NCBI GenBank assembly: GCA_037951105.1
Contig: JBAMJV010007754.1
Coordinates: 1-64,000, forward strand
Direction: 5' to 3'
Source of the DNA: Echinarachnius parma
Lineage: Eukaryota; Echinodermata; Echinoidea; Clypeasteroida; Echinarachniidae
Length of the DNA stretch: 64,000 nucleotides
Position numbers and translations under genes: made by a program. Positions within the stretch are counted from its first letter, which is position 1. Every line of letters begins with the position of its first letter. This document shows positions 20,301 to 32,300 of the stretch, piece by piece. A model generated the notes under the pieces. That model was not told where the DNA came from and ran no database searches. It worked only from the letters and a program-made list of their open reading frames with translations.

Positions 20301-23300
20301 ATAATCATAAGAAGGTATGAATTTGTTTGTTTCTAAATATGATATTACTCTAGAAATGCAATAAAGTTTTCCGAATTTGTTTAAAAGAAAATGGTTATAG
20401 CCCAGTCCCACACATGTATATTTGTGTTAGTACATTGTAAGTACTATCAAACTTCAAAATCGTACATTGAAACTTCCTAAATTCCATCATTTGGTTTCCC
20501 CAAGATAAGTCCATTTCTTTCATATATAATTTTATCAGGGCTGTGATTTTTAGGATGATATCAATGATTCACATATTAATGACTTGGATTAAAGTCTACA
20601 AAAAGCTATCACTCGGTATCAGATCCATACTTCATTTTACTTACGTTTTTCTTTATTTTTTTTCGGGCCAGCAGATTTTAGTTTCGGGCCAGCAAAATTA
20701 GAAAAACACTAATTTTACTGGCCCGACCGGGCCACCAGCAAAAAATGTTAATTTCGAGCGTTGGTTTACTGAATGCATATATTACAAATTAGTTAGTATT
20801 AGCCCTGTAGATTCAGAGCATTTTCATGATACCTAATTTTCCAAAAAAGTCAATATTTCTTTGGTCCCGTACGTCAAGCTGCATATTAATTAGCATAATT
20901 AAATATTAATGAGCGATTTAAATATTATTTTTTTGCATTTTAGGAAGGGACTGCAAGTAGCTTTCCAAAGCACCAAAAAGATTCCAAATCATAGCTTCTT
21001 CCTCTTAGTAATAATCAATTAAAAGCTGTGAATGTCCCGTACGTCACAAGTCAAATAGCTTGGACCTGCCCACATGTAGACAAGATCGTCTCTAAAGCCA
21101 ACAGCATGATAGGATTTTTACGCCGTAACCTAGGATCTGCCCCCCGTAAAGTGAAGATTCAAGCATTCAAGAGCCTTGTACGCCCCCACCTAGAGTACTG
21201 CAGCTCCGTGTGGGATCCACACACCAAGGTTAACATCAAGAAAATAGAGGCCGTCCAGAGACGTGCTGCCAGATTCATCATGAATGACTACAAGTGGGAA
21301 AGCTCGGTAACAGCTATGCTGTACTAGACATGTGCATTGTATGTTGACTTTTATCTTGGATTCTTTGGTGCACCTGCTCCCCTTTGGTTTATTTCGAACA
21401 TGTATTCGGTGCATAATTGTAGTTTTGTTTACGTTTACTGAACTCTGTAAAATGATGTTGTAGGCGGCTAACCAACCTGTTTCCTACTAGATTTTGCAAT
21501 TCCCATTGAGTTAATACAGGAACCACTAGTTAACCACATTTTCTACCAAAGTGTGCCCACGACTTGGCATGCATTACTAAAAGAACCCATGCTCTATACA
21601 AATTTTGTAGGGCATTGATCAGTTCTTTACGGCATGCATGCCAAGTCGTGGGCACGTTTTGGTAGAGATGCCGCTTCCTGTAGGCAATGAGCTAACTATC
21701 ACATGTATTGTAATTCTCTTTCTCCTCAACTTTGACCACCGAACAGCCCGTGGAAGCCGGAGACGATGCGTTCTGGGACCAGTTCTGGGCGGACAGCGTC
21801 ACAAGCGTGACGGACGTGTTTGCCCTCATCCCGGCTGCTGAGATCAGGGCGCTGAGAGAGGAGTCACCGTCCAACCTAGCAACTCTTTGTTATAAGGTGA
21901 TTTTAGAGATTAGCAGAGTTTTGTTGTTAGAATTAGTGCTGAATAATTACCAAAACATCAGGCAGTTAGTTATCAGGCACTGAGAGAGGCGTCACCCTCC
22001 AACCTAGCAACTCTTTGCTATAAGGTGACCTTAGAGATTAAACCAGTTTTGTTACTAGATGTATAATAATTAGTGCTGTAGAATTTTGGTTATTTCCATA
22101 AACTCTATAGATTAAACCTGTTACCAATAAACCAAGCAGTTATCAGCCTCTGAGAGAGGAGTCACCCTCCAACCTGGCAACTCTTTTCTGTAAGGTGATC
22201 TTAGAGATTAGCAGAGTTTTGTTGTGTAAGAATTAGTGTTGTTTGGTTATCCTGTCCTATCACCAAAAAACAGGCGGTTATCGGTTAACCCATGGATATT
22301 CAGCATTCTTTTAACAATTTGTTGCACTGGTGCTGATGGATTTTTCATTCATAGTGTACCGTTGTAAGCAATTTCCTTCATATTTTTAGTGGAGACAATT
22401 ATTTAAAATGCATAGCTCTATTAAGTCATATACATGTATGTTTAATTTATCAACTTATATTATGAATTAGTACCCACTTCTATTGTTTACCTATTATGCC
22501 CATTATGTCATACATGTACATTTTTGTAGATTGCAAACTGGGGTGTGAACAATTGTATTCATTCTTAATATATATCACTATATTATTATTAGGCTGTAGA
22601 AAAGCTTGTGTCTGCAGCAGAAACTGGATGTACTGCACCAAGGGACCAGCAGGTTGTGCTCAATGCAGTGCGTCTGCTTACCAGGATCCTGCCATACATA
22701 TTCGAGGATCCTGATTGGAGGGGCTTCTTCTGGTCCACTTTGCCTGGCCAATCAGTGAGTAGCTTTCATGTGAAGTACATAACCCTCTTGAAGAATTTAA
22801 CAAGCATGCTCTTTAAGTTTCTTGATTTATTTTAAAACTAAGTTCAAGATTTGAAAACTAATACCTTCTTTATTCTAAATATGTTCATGCTCGTATTTTT
22901 GGTTTGTTATATAATTTTTGTTTTTGGTTTCATCATTATCAATATTACTATTAGCATGCAAATTTCCTTTCTTTTTTTTAGAAGCCAAATTTTCCTTACA
23001 AAAGAGTTAATAGCATGCTGCGCATTTGAGAACTACAAATATCTAGTAAAAATGAGTTTTAATGCAAAACTAGTTTGAAAATTAATACCACTAATAAAAC
23101 ACAGTCTGCCAATAAAAATTGCTTGAGTACACTTCAGAATTGCAAACTTTGAATTGAAACTTCAACTTTCTGAACTTGAATGACAAATTCTCTCAGCTGT
23201 CATTAAAAATCTTCTTATTTCAAAATCATTAATTTCCTTCTGAAGGAATGGTTTCAAGATTTCCTTGCTGGTGCATCTCATGTTTTTCTTATTCCTGAAT

Positions 23301-26300
23301 AATGGTGTAAAAAAAAAGAATACTTGATTGGTAATAGTAAATGCTCACAAAATTCCTTCATAAAAAAACTTAGTCATGTTGGTGATACACTGGGAGCACT
23401 GTTTCAGAAGAAAGAAAAAAAATAATGTTATTTTGTTTTACACTCTACTTTCTTTTCATTTTAATCATTTTGATTTTAGCATGTGAACCTCATATTTCTT
23501 GGAATGTTTTTAACATATATCATCTAAATGTTTACGTATGGTATCACATTTAATCTTCATCATAATAGCATGCAAATTATGTAATTACATGTATTTTCTT
23601 TTCCCGAAACAACTTCTTTCTTTACCCGGTAGGCAAACATGGAAGGGGTCGATGACTTTGTAAGTTTATTTTCTTCTTCTATTTTCACCACTGCTTTCCT
23701 TTTTTCTCCTTTTTTTTTTTTTTTTTTTTTTTTTTTTGCATTAAAGTTGAAATTCACATTGTGCTTATCTTAGAATACTTAAAGGGTACCACCACCCAAA
23801 AATAATATTCTTATAAATGAAAAGTAACATCTTTAGTATTCCATTCCATCAACAAGTTCACAAAAATATGTTTCCAGAAAAAATATATATATAATTGGAA
23901 AATGCATCACCATTTTAAAGCATGCGTTCACAGGTCTGAATGTACAAGACTAATTTGTCCAGAGCGAACGAATCGCCCGGGATTCTATTGTCTCCAAACG
24001 TACGCGTGAATAGCATTGGCGCAAATGTTTGGCCTGTACAGAATCAGGAAATAGTAGTGGTTCCGTAAGTGATAGAAATTAATTGCTTTGTTTATGAATT
24101 ACACAACCCTTTGCAAAATGTTGGGTATCTATTTAATATCACAAAACGGGTACCAGAACATATAATTATGTGTTGTTCTTTGCCTGGTGGTCCCCTTTAA
24201 AACTGCATATATTTGATTATGTCAAATCAAAACAGCATTGTGTTATTGAATATACAAAATGAACTTTTGCGCATAGATCATTAAAAAAATATACACAATG
24301 TTTGTTTACTGGTTTCAGGCAGTTGTTTTCTACAATTGTGCATAGCTTAGGCTGTTGTTGAAGTTCACCAAGTTAGTTAGAAATTGTTAAAATATACATG
24401 TAGATTTAGTCAATTGCTGTTGTAGAGGGATCTTCTTCAGTTAAAGTATAAATGTGTGTAAAAGTGTACCCTTACATTTTGAATAGGAAAGTTAGAAATG
24501 TAATTGAAGTCGATTAATAGATTTTCTTAGAAGCAGAGCTTTGCATGTATGGTTGTTACTTCAAGTAGATACATGTGACCGGCTACATGTGACAAGCAAA
24601 ACCCTTGTACTTGTCCGTAATCAAGTTTTGAAGAAATGGGCATATAAAGTTCACATAATGTGTGTAAAAGACTTATGATTGTAAAATTAAAACAATCATA
24701 TCTTCGCCAATTATTGACCAATTTGTTTGAACAAAGTATCAAATGAAAGCTTGTGATGAGGCCTTCCTAATGGTATGAAAATCTACATTTTAATTGTTAC
24801 CAACAAGTGCAGTGTTTTGCTTTAGCCGGTCATCTAATTGTAAAGCTTTCATTCATGTAGTAAGTCATGTGAATTAGACCAAGAATTACAGTCTTTGTTT
24901 CAACGTTTCCTGTGAGTCTATGCCTTGCTTGACTGATCACCTCCATTCGAGACTGAATTTGCAGTGGATAGCAGACAGAGCATACCTGAGTGCCAATGTG
25001 TCATATGTGCACCAGACAATAAACACAAATGCTATAGAGCTGTAAAATCACTGGCACTCATTTTGTTAATCTGTGTATTGTGTAATGTGCAATTGTGCAT
25101 CAAAGTGAATAATTGTGTAGATCTATGACATCATATATGCATTGCACACATCCAATTGAAATGACTTGATCAATATAAATTTCTACGCTTTTTCCCACTT
25201 TTACGTTTGCTTGATTGAATTGTAAAAGTTAACCCAGCTGTTACGTGACGTGCAATACCTGCATCTGTCTGTGGATCCTGACTCCCTGTATACGGTTTGT
25301 AAAGTGTGAACATGAGCCTTAATTGATGTGCAAACTAATCCAAGACTTACATTAGGTAACCTGTTCTACCATCTGTGCTTGAGACATCTTAATCAAAATT
25401 CTTACACGTTTGTTTTGCTTGCTGATAAAATTAACCCGTTCACTACTACATGTAGATTCTGAAATCCCCATAGACTTTGAACATAGCCCAACGGTTCCCG
25501 TAAACAATGGGTTAACCAAACAGTTACATGTACATGGTGTGCAAGGTATGCTGGTTGGTTATTTTGGTTTTTACAGACGCGTTTGATCAATTATGATTAT
25601 TTACGTCTGGGATCCCCCTTTATCGTCACCTTCCGATAGATGGGCCAAGGTTTGAACCCGGGCAGATTAGTGCAAAGAGCGGAGCTCTGACCACTAGACC
25701 AGAACACCTCTTCAAGATATATTTGTACATGTTGTAGTCTTTGCAATTGTGGATAATTCTATTCAGTGGGTTTGTATGCACTTGAATGAGTTTGAGATGC
25801 AACACTCTTATATAATCACCAGACGTTCCAGAACTGATTTTTAATTGAGCAGGGTTTTTTTCGTACTACTTCTGTGTGGGTTTCTTTTTAAAGCTTTTTT
25901 TTTCCCCTTGAATTGTAACAAAATATGCATTTATGTGTTTGATAGTATACAACATGTATCTAGAAGCTACATGCACACATCTTACCATGGGTAATTCCTT
26001 TTAGCTAATTTGTAGAAATTAACGCAAAAACATGCACAGTCAAACCTGTGTATACTGTAGTGACCACCTAAGGGAAACAAGAAAAGTGACCATGGAAGAC
26101 AGGGGGTGCCTTTGTTTTTCTTTACAGGGAATCACTTTTGGTTGCCACCATAGACGGATCAGAATATGTGGCCACTACTACCAGTTTGACTGTTGTACTT
26201 ACATGTCATGTATACATTTACATCAGGGGGAAAAAAATAATATTGATTTTTCGGGGGCTACTTTTCAAGCTTTCAAGCATGAAAATAACACTGTAAAATG

Positions 26301-29300
26301 TGTTTTGCATTGAACTCTATGCACATTTATGGGGGCTCTTTTTGGCATTGCAGGGGCGAATTCGCCCGGAGCCCCGTGTATTTGTTTTCACTGATTTACA
26401 TGTATTTTTCTCCTAGTTTCCAGGCATTGCCTGTACCAAATCTGCCTATTGGCCACCAAAAGTGATCTCTTGAAGTGAAAAGCTGTATTATGGTAGTACA
26501 TAGTTGTCTATAGAGGTCACCTACTTTTATACTTGTGGTCACTATGTGTATGTGTACAGAATTAGGATTTAACTACACTGTGTTGTGGTGAGGAGTCGTT
26601 GCACCTAGCACAAATCTTGCTGACTGCACTGCTTTGGTCTGCTGTGATAAATTATTTAATCTATGATTGAGTGAAATTATTATTTTTTAATTGCTATAAA
26701 CCAATAACAGTATTTGTTCTTTAAACTAAATTAACAATGAATTCCTTCATTTCTGTGATTTGGTAAGTCTAAATTTGATGTGGTAAGTCTCATTTCTTAA
26801 TACATGTCCTCAAATTGGCAAAACTCTATTTGGTATTTGTATACAAATTGGCTTAAGACCTGCATCTGAATAACCCTCTATTTCAATGTAGGAATTCATT
26901 TTTAATTTTAGGGGGCTATTTTTTCAATCTGATGGATATCACAAAATATTTCACATAATACCCTATATATGGTAATCATGTTGTAGTGGATTGGACTCTT
27001 GTCTTTCAATGTGAGGGTCACAAACTAAACAATACTTCAAGTGCAGAGTGATTGTGTGTTTCTCACATGTATGACCTGAGTAACTGTACTACAGCGCCTG
27101 GCGCATCGAGAAATCAATCATATGAAATACATTACATAACATACTCATGATTGTTATTATTTTATTAATTGTTTAATCATTTTCCTACCTTGTGTGCAGA
27201 GTGATGAGGAGTCCCTGCCCCTAGCCCAGTCCCTGCTGGCAGCCCTATCTGATCTCCTGTTCTGCCCAGACTTCACTGTGGTTGCAGCAAAAAAGACAGG
27301 ACCTGTGAGTATCTTACTATTCTTGATGGAAGCCAGTAATTTTTTTTTTTTTTGGGGGGGGGGGGATGGGGTTATATTTCTATTAATTATATTACTTTTG
27401 TGTATTTTGTAAGGTCTCCACACAGCCTAGTTGGGTCAGTAAAAAGTAAAAAAAAAATCCTGTTGATTTTTGATAACCTGAAACAAAAAATTTCTTTTTT
27501 TTGTTTGCTATTTTATAATACAATGCTAGAAATTAACTGTTTGCCTTGTCGGGAAAGTTAAAAACAAGATTTCTTCAATTTCTAGTAGTCGGAAACATGA
27601 ATCCGGTGGCCCCAATTAAGGAAAAACAGCAAATTATGTTATATTTGGTTGCCCATTCAACCAGTGGAATTAAGGATCAATAAGTTTTGGTGGCCCAAAG
27701 CCAATATTTAGTGACCCCATGCCAGCGGGCCTGTGTTAATTTCTAGCACTGTATAATGTGTTCCTTGATGATTCATGATCTTTTTAATACCTATGTAGGA
27801 GAAGCCAGAAGATCCACAGTCCATTGACAGCTGCGAGTACATCTGGGATGCAGGGGTGGGGTGCGCCACCGCCCCTCCCCAATACGCCCACCTCGACCAG
27901 AACCGGACTGAGATCCTCAAGCTTCTCTTGACCTGCTTCTCTGAGACCATGTACCTGGCACCAGCAAGTAAGTGCTTTCCCTCTCAACCCTTTTTCTTTG
28001 TGGACTTTTTTTTCTTTGATGTTTTTTTTTTAGTTGTTCTCTGCCCCTCCCCACTATGTCCACCTCGATCAGAACCGGACAGAAATCCCCAAGTTGATCT
28101 TGACCTGCTTCTCAGGGACAATGTACCTGGCACTAGCCATTAAGTCCCTTTAGGTTGAAAAAAGGGGGGTCTCATAATTTCTAGGCTGTACATAGCATTT
28201 CTCTAACATTAAACTATCACACATTTTTTTCACTGGACATTACCAAATTGAATCCTAATATAAATAGATGGCTATTTCAAAGAACAATAGTTTCTTCTTT
28301 GTAGACTAATTTTGCTCAAACCTTCAAACATTGTTTGTGATATTGAACAAAAAATTGCCAGTATTGAATATCCCTTTGGATGTTGCATTCATTAACCCAC
28401 TCTCTTAAAGGGACTTAGTAACATTGTCCAAATCCTCAAAATAAACTTCTCATTCTAGCGGTTCCCTCATACCTCGTTGTATTCGTATTAACAATAAAAT
28501 CATGGGACAGGTTTCAGTTTTTCAAATTTCCCTTTCGTTACAAAGATATGTACGATTGAAGTATTCAGATAAGAAAAACTCCGGGCGAGTTTTTCTTCTG
28601 TGGACAAAGTGAGTGCAGTGAGTTATTGAATATCACTTTGCATTTTTCGCTCATTACTTGGCCATGCAATGTCCATTTGACTTGAAATGTTCACACAATA
28701 CCCTGTGGACATATGAGATAACAATAATATACATTGCATCAACCATTCATCACTTTTTGCACATCCTTTTTAAAGATCCCTTTAAAGATTCTAAGATAAA
28801 CTTTGCATATACCCCACCAGGTGTCTGTGGGCAAAGAGGTTAATTAATTGCATTTCTTGTATCATGCCAACTTACCAGGTGATGCTCACAGCTTACCCAA
28901 CCAGTGGATCAGCTTCTTCTGCTCTTCAGATAACAGGTATGTACATTGTTGTTTGTTTGTTTGTTTGTTTTGTCTGAGTTCATATGCAAAAACAGATATA
29001 CACCAACGACTTGTGCGTGAAAATGATAGCAACTTTGCAATTGGTCACAACTCTTTATGCAACAACCCCATGCTCTTCAATCACCTGACCTTTTCTTATA
29101 GCAAATATGCATTATTTCCGTTCTGGCCAGACATGGGCCAGCTACTGTTCTTATCGCTGCTGAATATTTGTATGTATTACCCTGTTAACTATGGTGTGCC
29201 CTACAACCACATTCACTTCTCAGCCACATGATTGTACACATATTGTAAATCTTTAATTAACCTAATTTTTGTCGAGCCCACAGAGGTGGTGGGAGACTAA

Positions 29301-32300
29301 GGGATCCAAATTGCGTCCGTCTGTCCTCCGTCCGTCCGTCGTCCGTGACGCTTACAACAATTTGAATAACTTTTAAACCCTGCATCTGTTTGTAACCAAA
29401 CTTGATTGGTAGATGCCCTATATTGGCCTCCGTGATATTCTGGGGTCAAAGGTCACATAAGTAGGTCAGAGGTCAAATGAGGTCAACTGTGAAAGTTTAC
29501 CTGCAAGACTCTAATAGGGTTGATAACTTTCCAACCCTGCATCTGTTTGTAACCAAACTTGATTTGTGTGTGTTGGTTTTTTGATGAATGCGCACAAGTG
29601 GGCAAGACACATTACGGCAATCGCCAAATTCAACCTTTCACATTGCTATTCCAGACATGCCCTACCACTGTTCACATCACTGCTGAATATCGCCTGTGCT
29701 TACGACCCTGTGGGCTATGGCATGCCCTACAACCACCTGTTGTTCTCGGATACCAGAGAGCCCCTGGTAGAGGTAGCCTCCCAGATCCTGGTGGTCACCC
29801 TGGACCACGCCAACCCGCACAATGTGGCGCCCTCCGTTGACGGGGCCGAGGAAGTCCATGAGGTAAAGTTTCAAAAGTTTGACTATTATGTAGAATTCAA
29901 GCAAACAATAAACAATACAGTAGAAAAAACTTGCTACCTCATATTGGCAAAACAGCTTCAAAGATGGCATGCCACTTACACCATAGCTTCTGGTATACGT
30001 GTTAATAACTTGTTCAGTCTATGTAAAAACAAGAGGGTTTTTTTGTTGATCAAAATGATATTCATATTATAAGAATTTTATGAAAAATTGCAGTATTGTA
30101 CAGAGAATATTTTTCTTGTTTGTGAAGAAAAAAGGATTCAGGATTCCTCATTTAGTTTTCCCCTATGTTACCCACAAATAGCAAGAACAATGATACTTGT
30201 AATTTTGTATCGATCGGCTTGTTTGTTGTTTACCTTTCTAAGTATGGTTGTTTTATTGGTGTGTCATTTTAATTTGAAGTTCTTAATCATTTTCTTTGTG
30301 TATTCTTTCAGGGTGTGCTCCCAGAGAACCTGTTTGTGAATTATCTATCCCGTATCCACCGGGAAGAGGACTTCCACTTCATCCTGAAGGGCATTACCAG
30401 GCTGCTCAACAACCCCCTTATACAGGTACCAAGTCCTTCCTTACAAACTACAGTCAAACTTGTTTTAGCGGCCACATGACTATAAATAAAAGAGCTAGTG
30501 ATCTTCCGGAAGATGTGTAACAAGTAGTTTCTCATGTGCAATGATTCAATACTGTTGATGTCTATAAAATACTTACTTTGGGTTAGTTTGAGTATGCTGG
30601 ATTCTTTCACAGTCACTTTAACTACGTTTGCATTATTTTCTTTGTACAGACTTACATTTTGGGGTCAACTAAGAAGAAAGCCTTTCACCAAAAGCTACTG
30701 GAACAACAGGTTCTTCAGTTACTCTGAATTATTATTGTATACATACTGGTTAGTTTATGATAATAATAATAATGGCCACTTATAGAGCGCTGTCATGTCT
30801 GTCACAATGTGACTCTCCTGGCGCTATTGTATTCAAAGTCTTCTCTTCTTTTGTTTACAGACTTACCTACCTGGGTCAACCAAGAAGATAGCGTTTCACC
30901 AGGAACTGCTTGTTCTCTTCTGGAAGATGTGCGACCACAACAAGAAGTTCCTCTTCTACGTACTCAAGAGCAGTGATGTCCTGGAGGTGCTGGTCCCCAT
31001 TCTATATCACCTCAATGATGCTAGAGCTGATCAATGTAAGTGTTTTAGGCATCAGGGAAACTAATTATGGCATATCACAAACACATTGCAAGTCCCTGGA
31101 CTCCCTCACAAATAGATATATGAAAAATGGTGTGGCTTACTAAGACTAGGGGGTGTTTCACAAAGATCCTAAGTTGAACTTAACTCTAAGTTGGACTTAA
31201 AAATGATGATAAGCCATTTGTAGTCTCAGAATAAAAATACATTCAAAAGCAAAAATGCAAGTATTTTGGACTTTTCATAAATTTTACACCAAGAAAATGA
31301 AATCTCCTTGATAATAGAAAATATTTATAACTTGAACCAATATTTTATGCCTTTAAAAATAACTGTAAGTCCAACTTAGAGTTTTCTTTGTGAAACACCC
31401 CCCAGGGACCGAAACAAAAGGTTTCTCTTCTACGTGCTGAAAAGCAGTGATGTTCTGGTGGTTCTAGTCCCCATTCTATATTACCTCAACGATGCAAGAG
31501 CTTACCAGTGTAAGTGTTTTCGGCATCTAAGAAACTAAATTTGTTTCTTAATTCAGCCAGAAGCTTTAAGCGTTTGTATTGCATAATTTATTATGATCGT
31601 CATTGTAATTGCTTTTATTCAGATTGTGAAATGTATGTTTTAATTTGCTGATTTTGCCTTTCAGCTCGCGTTGGTTTGATGCACATTGGTGTTTTCATTC
31701 TGCTTCTGCTGAGTGGAGAGAGAAACTTTGGAGTGCGTCTCAACAAGCCGTACAGCGTGCGTGTTCCCATGGATATTCCTGTCTTCACAGGCACACACGC
31801 AGACTTTCTTATTATAGTGAGTTAAAATGCTTTACTAGAAATTCAACTAATTCAACGCACATATTCACAAATATATGAGATGTAGATATTTAATGTCCGT
31901 TTGTATTCCACTATTTGTTTTCAAAGTCGTCATTAGGTCTTGGTCTTTTACATAATACATTGTATGTTTGTGTTTGTTTTTCAATAAGATGTTCATTTCA
32001 AGAATTGTTTGATTATTTGTTTCTTATTATAGTCAATAAATTATGCGCACAAAAAATGAGAAGAAAATAAAATAATTAGCATCCATTCACTTGATAATTG
32101 TGTTATTGCATATTCCAGAAACACATTCTTTTAAAAACAATAAAATAAACAAACAATAAATTAAATTTTAAACAGTTAAAATTTGATCAGCATGTATATA
32201 TCCTATTCAGCCATGTTCCTCAATTCCTAGCTTCTAATTCATTGTAATGCATCTACATGTGTTACCATCTAACTTTTCATCAGGTATTTCACAAGATCAT

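Larger units (their letters stand above)
18128..21327 (+). pseudogene. LINE reverse-transcriptase C-terminal fragment, split by insertion
   Basis: The left part reads ILGSIVTLSSDMKWNTH up to 18245, and the right part continues at 21077 with VDKIVSKANSMIGFLRRNL, then IQAFKSLVRPHLEYCSSVW and AVQRRAARFIMNDY, to a stop at 21325-21327. This is the 3' end of a Jockey/CR1-like RT. Removing 18246-21071 plus one ACATG restores the frame at T-H-V-D. The 5' part of the element is missing. Confidence 0.85.

Noticed and set aside
29566-30072. Long open frame running past both sides of HID1 exon 8
   Set aside because: Only 29655-29862 is conserved and bounded by AG/GT; the rest is intron.
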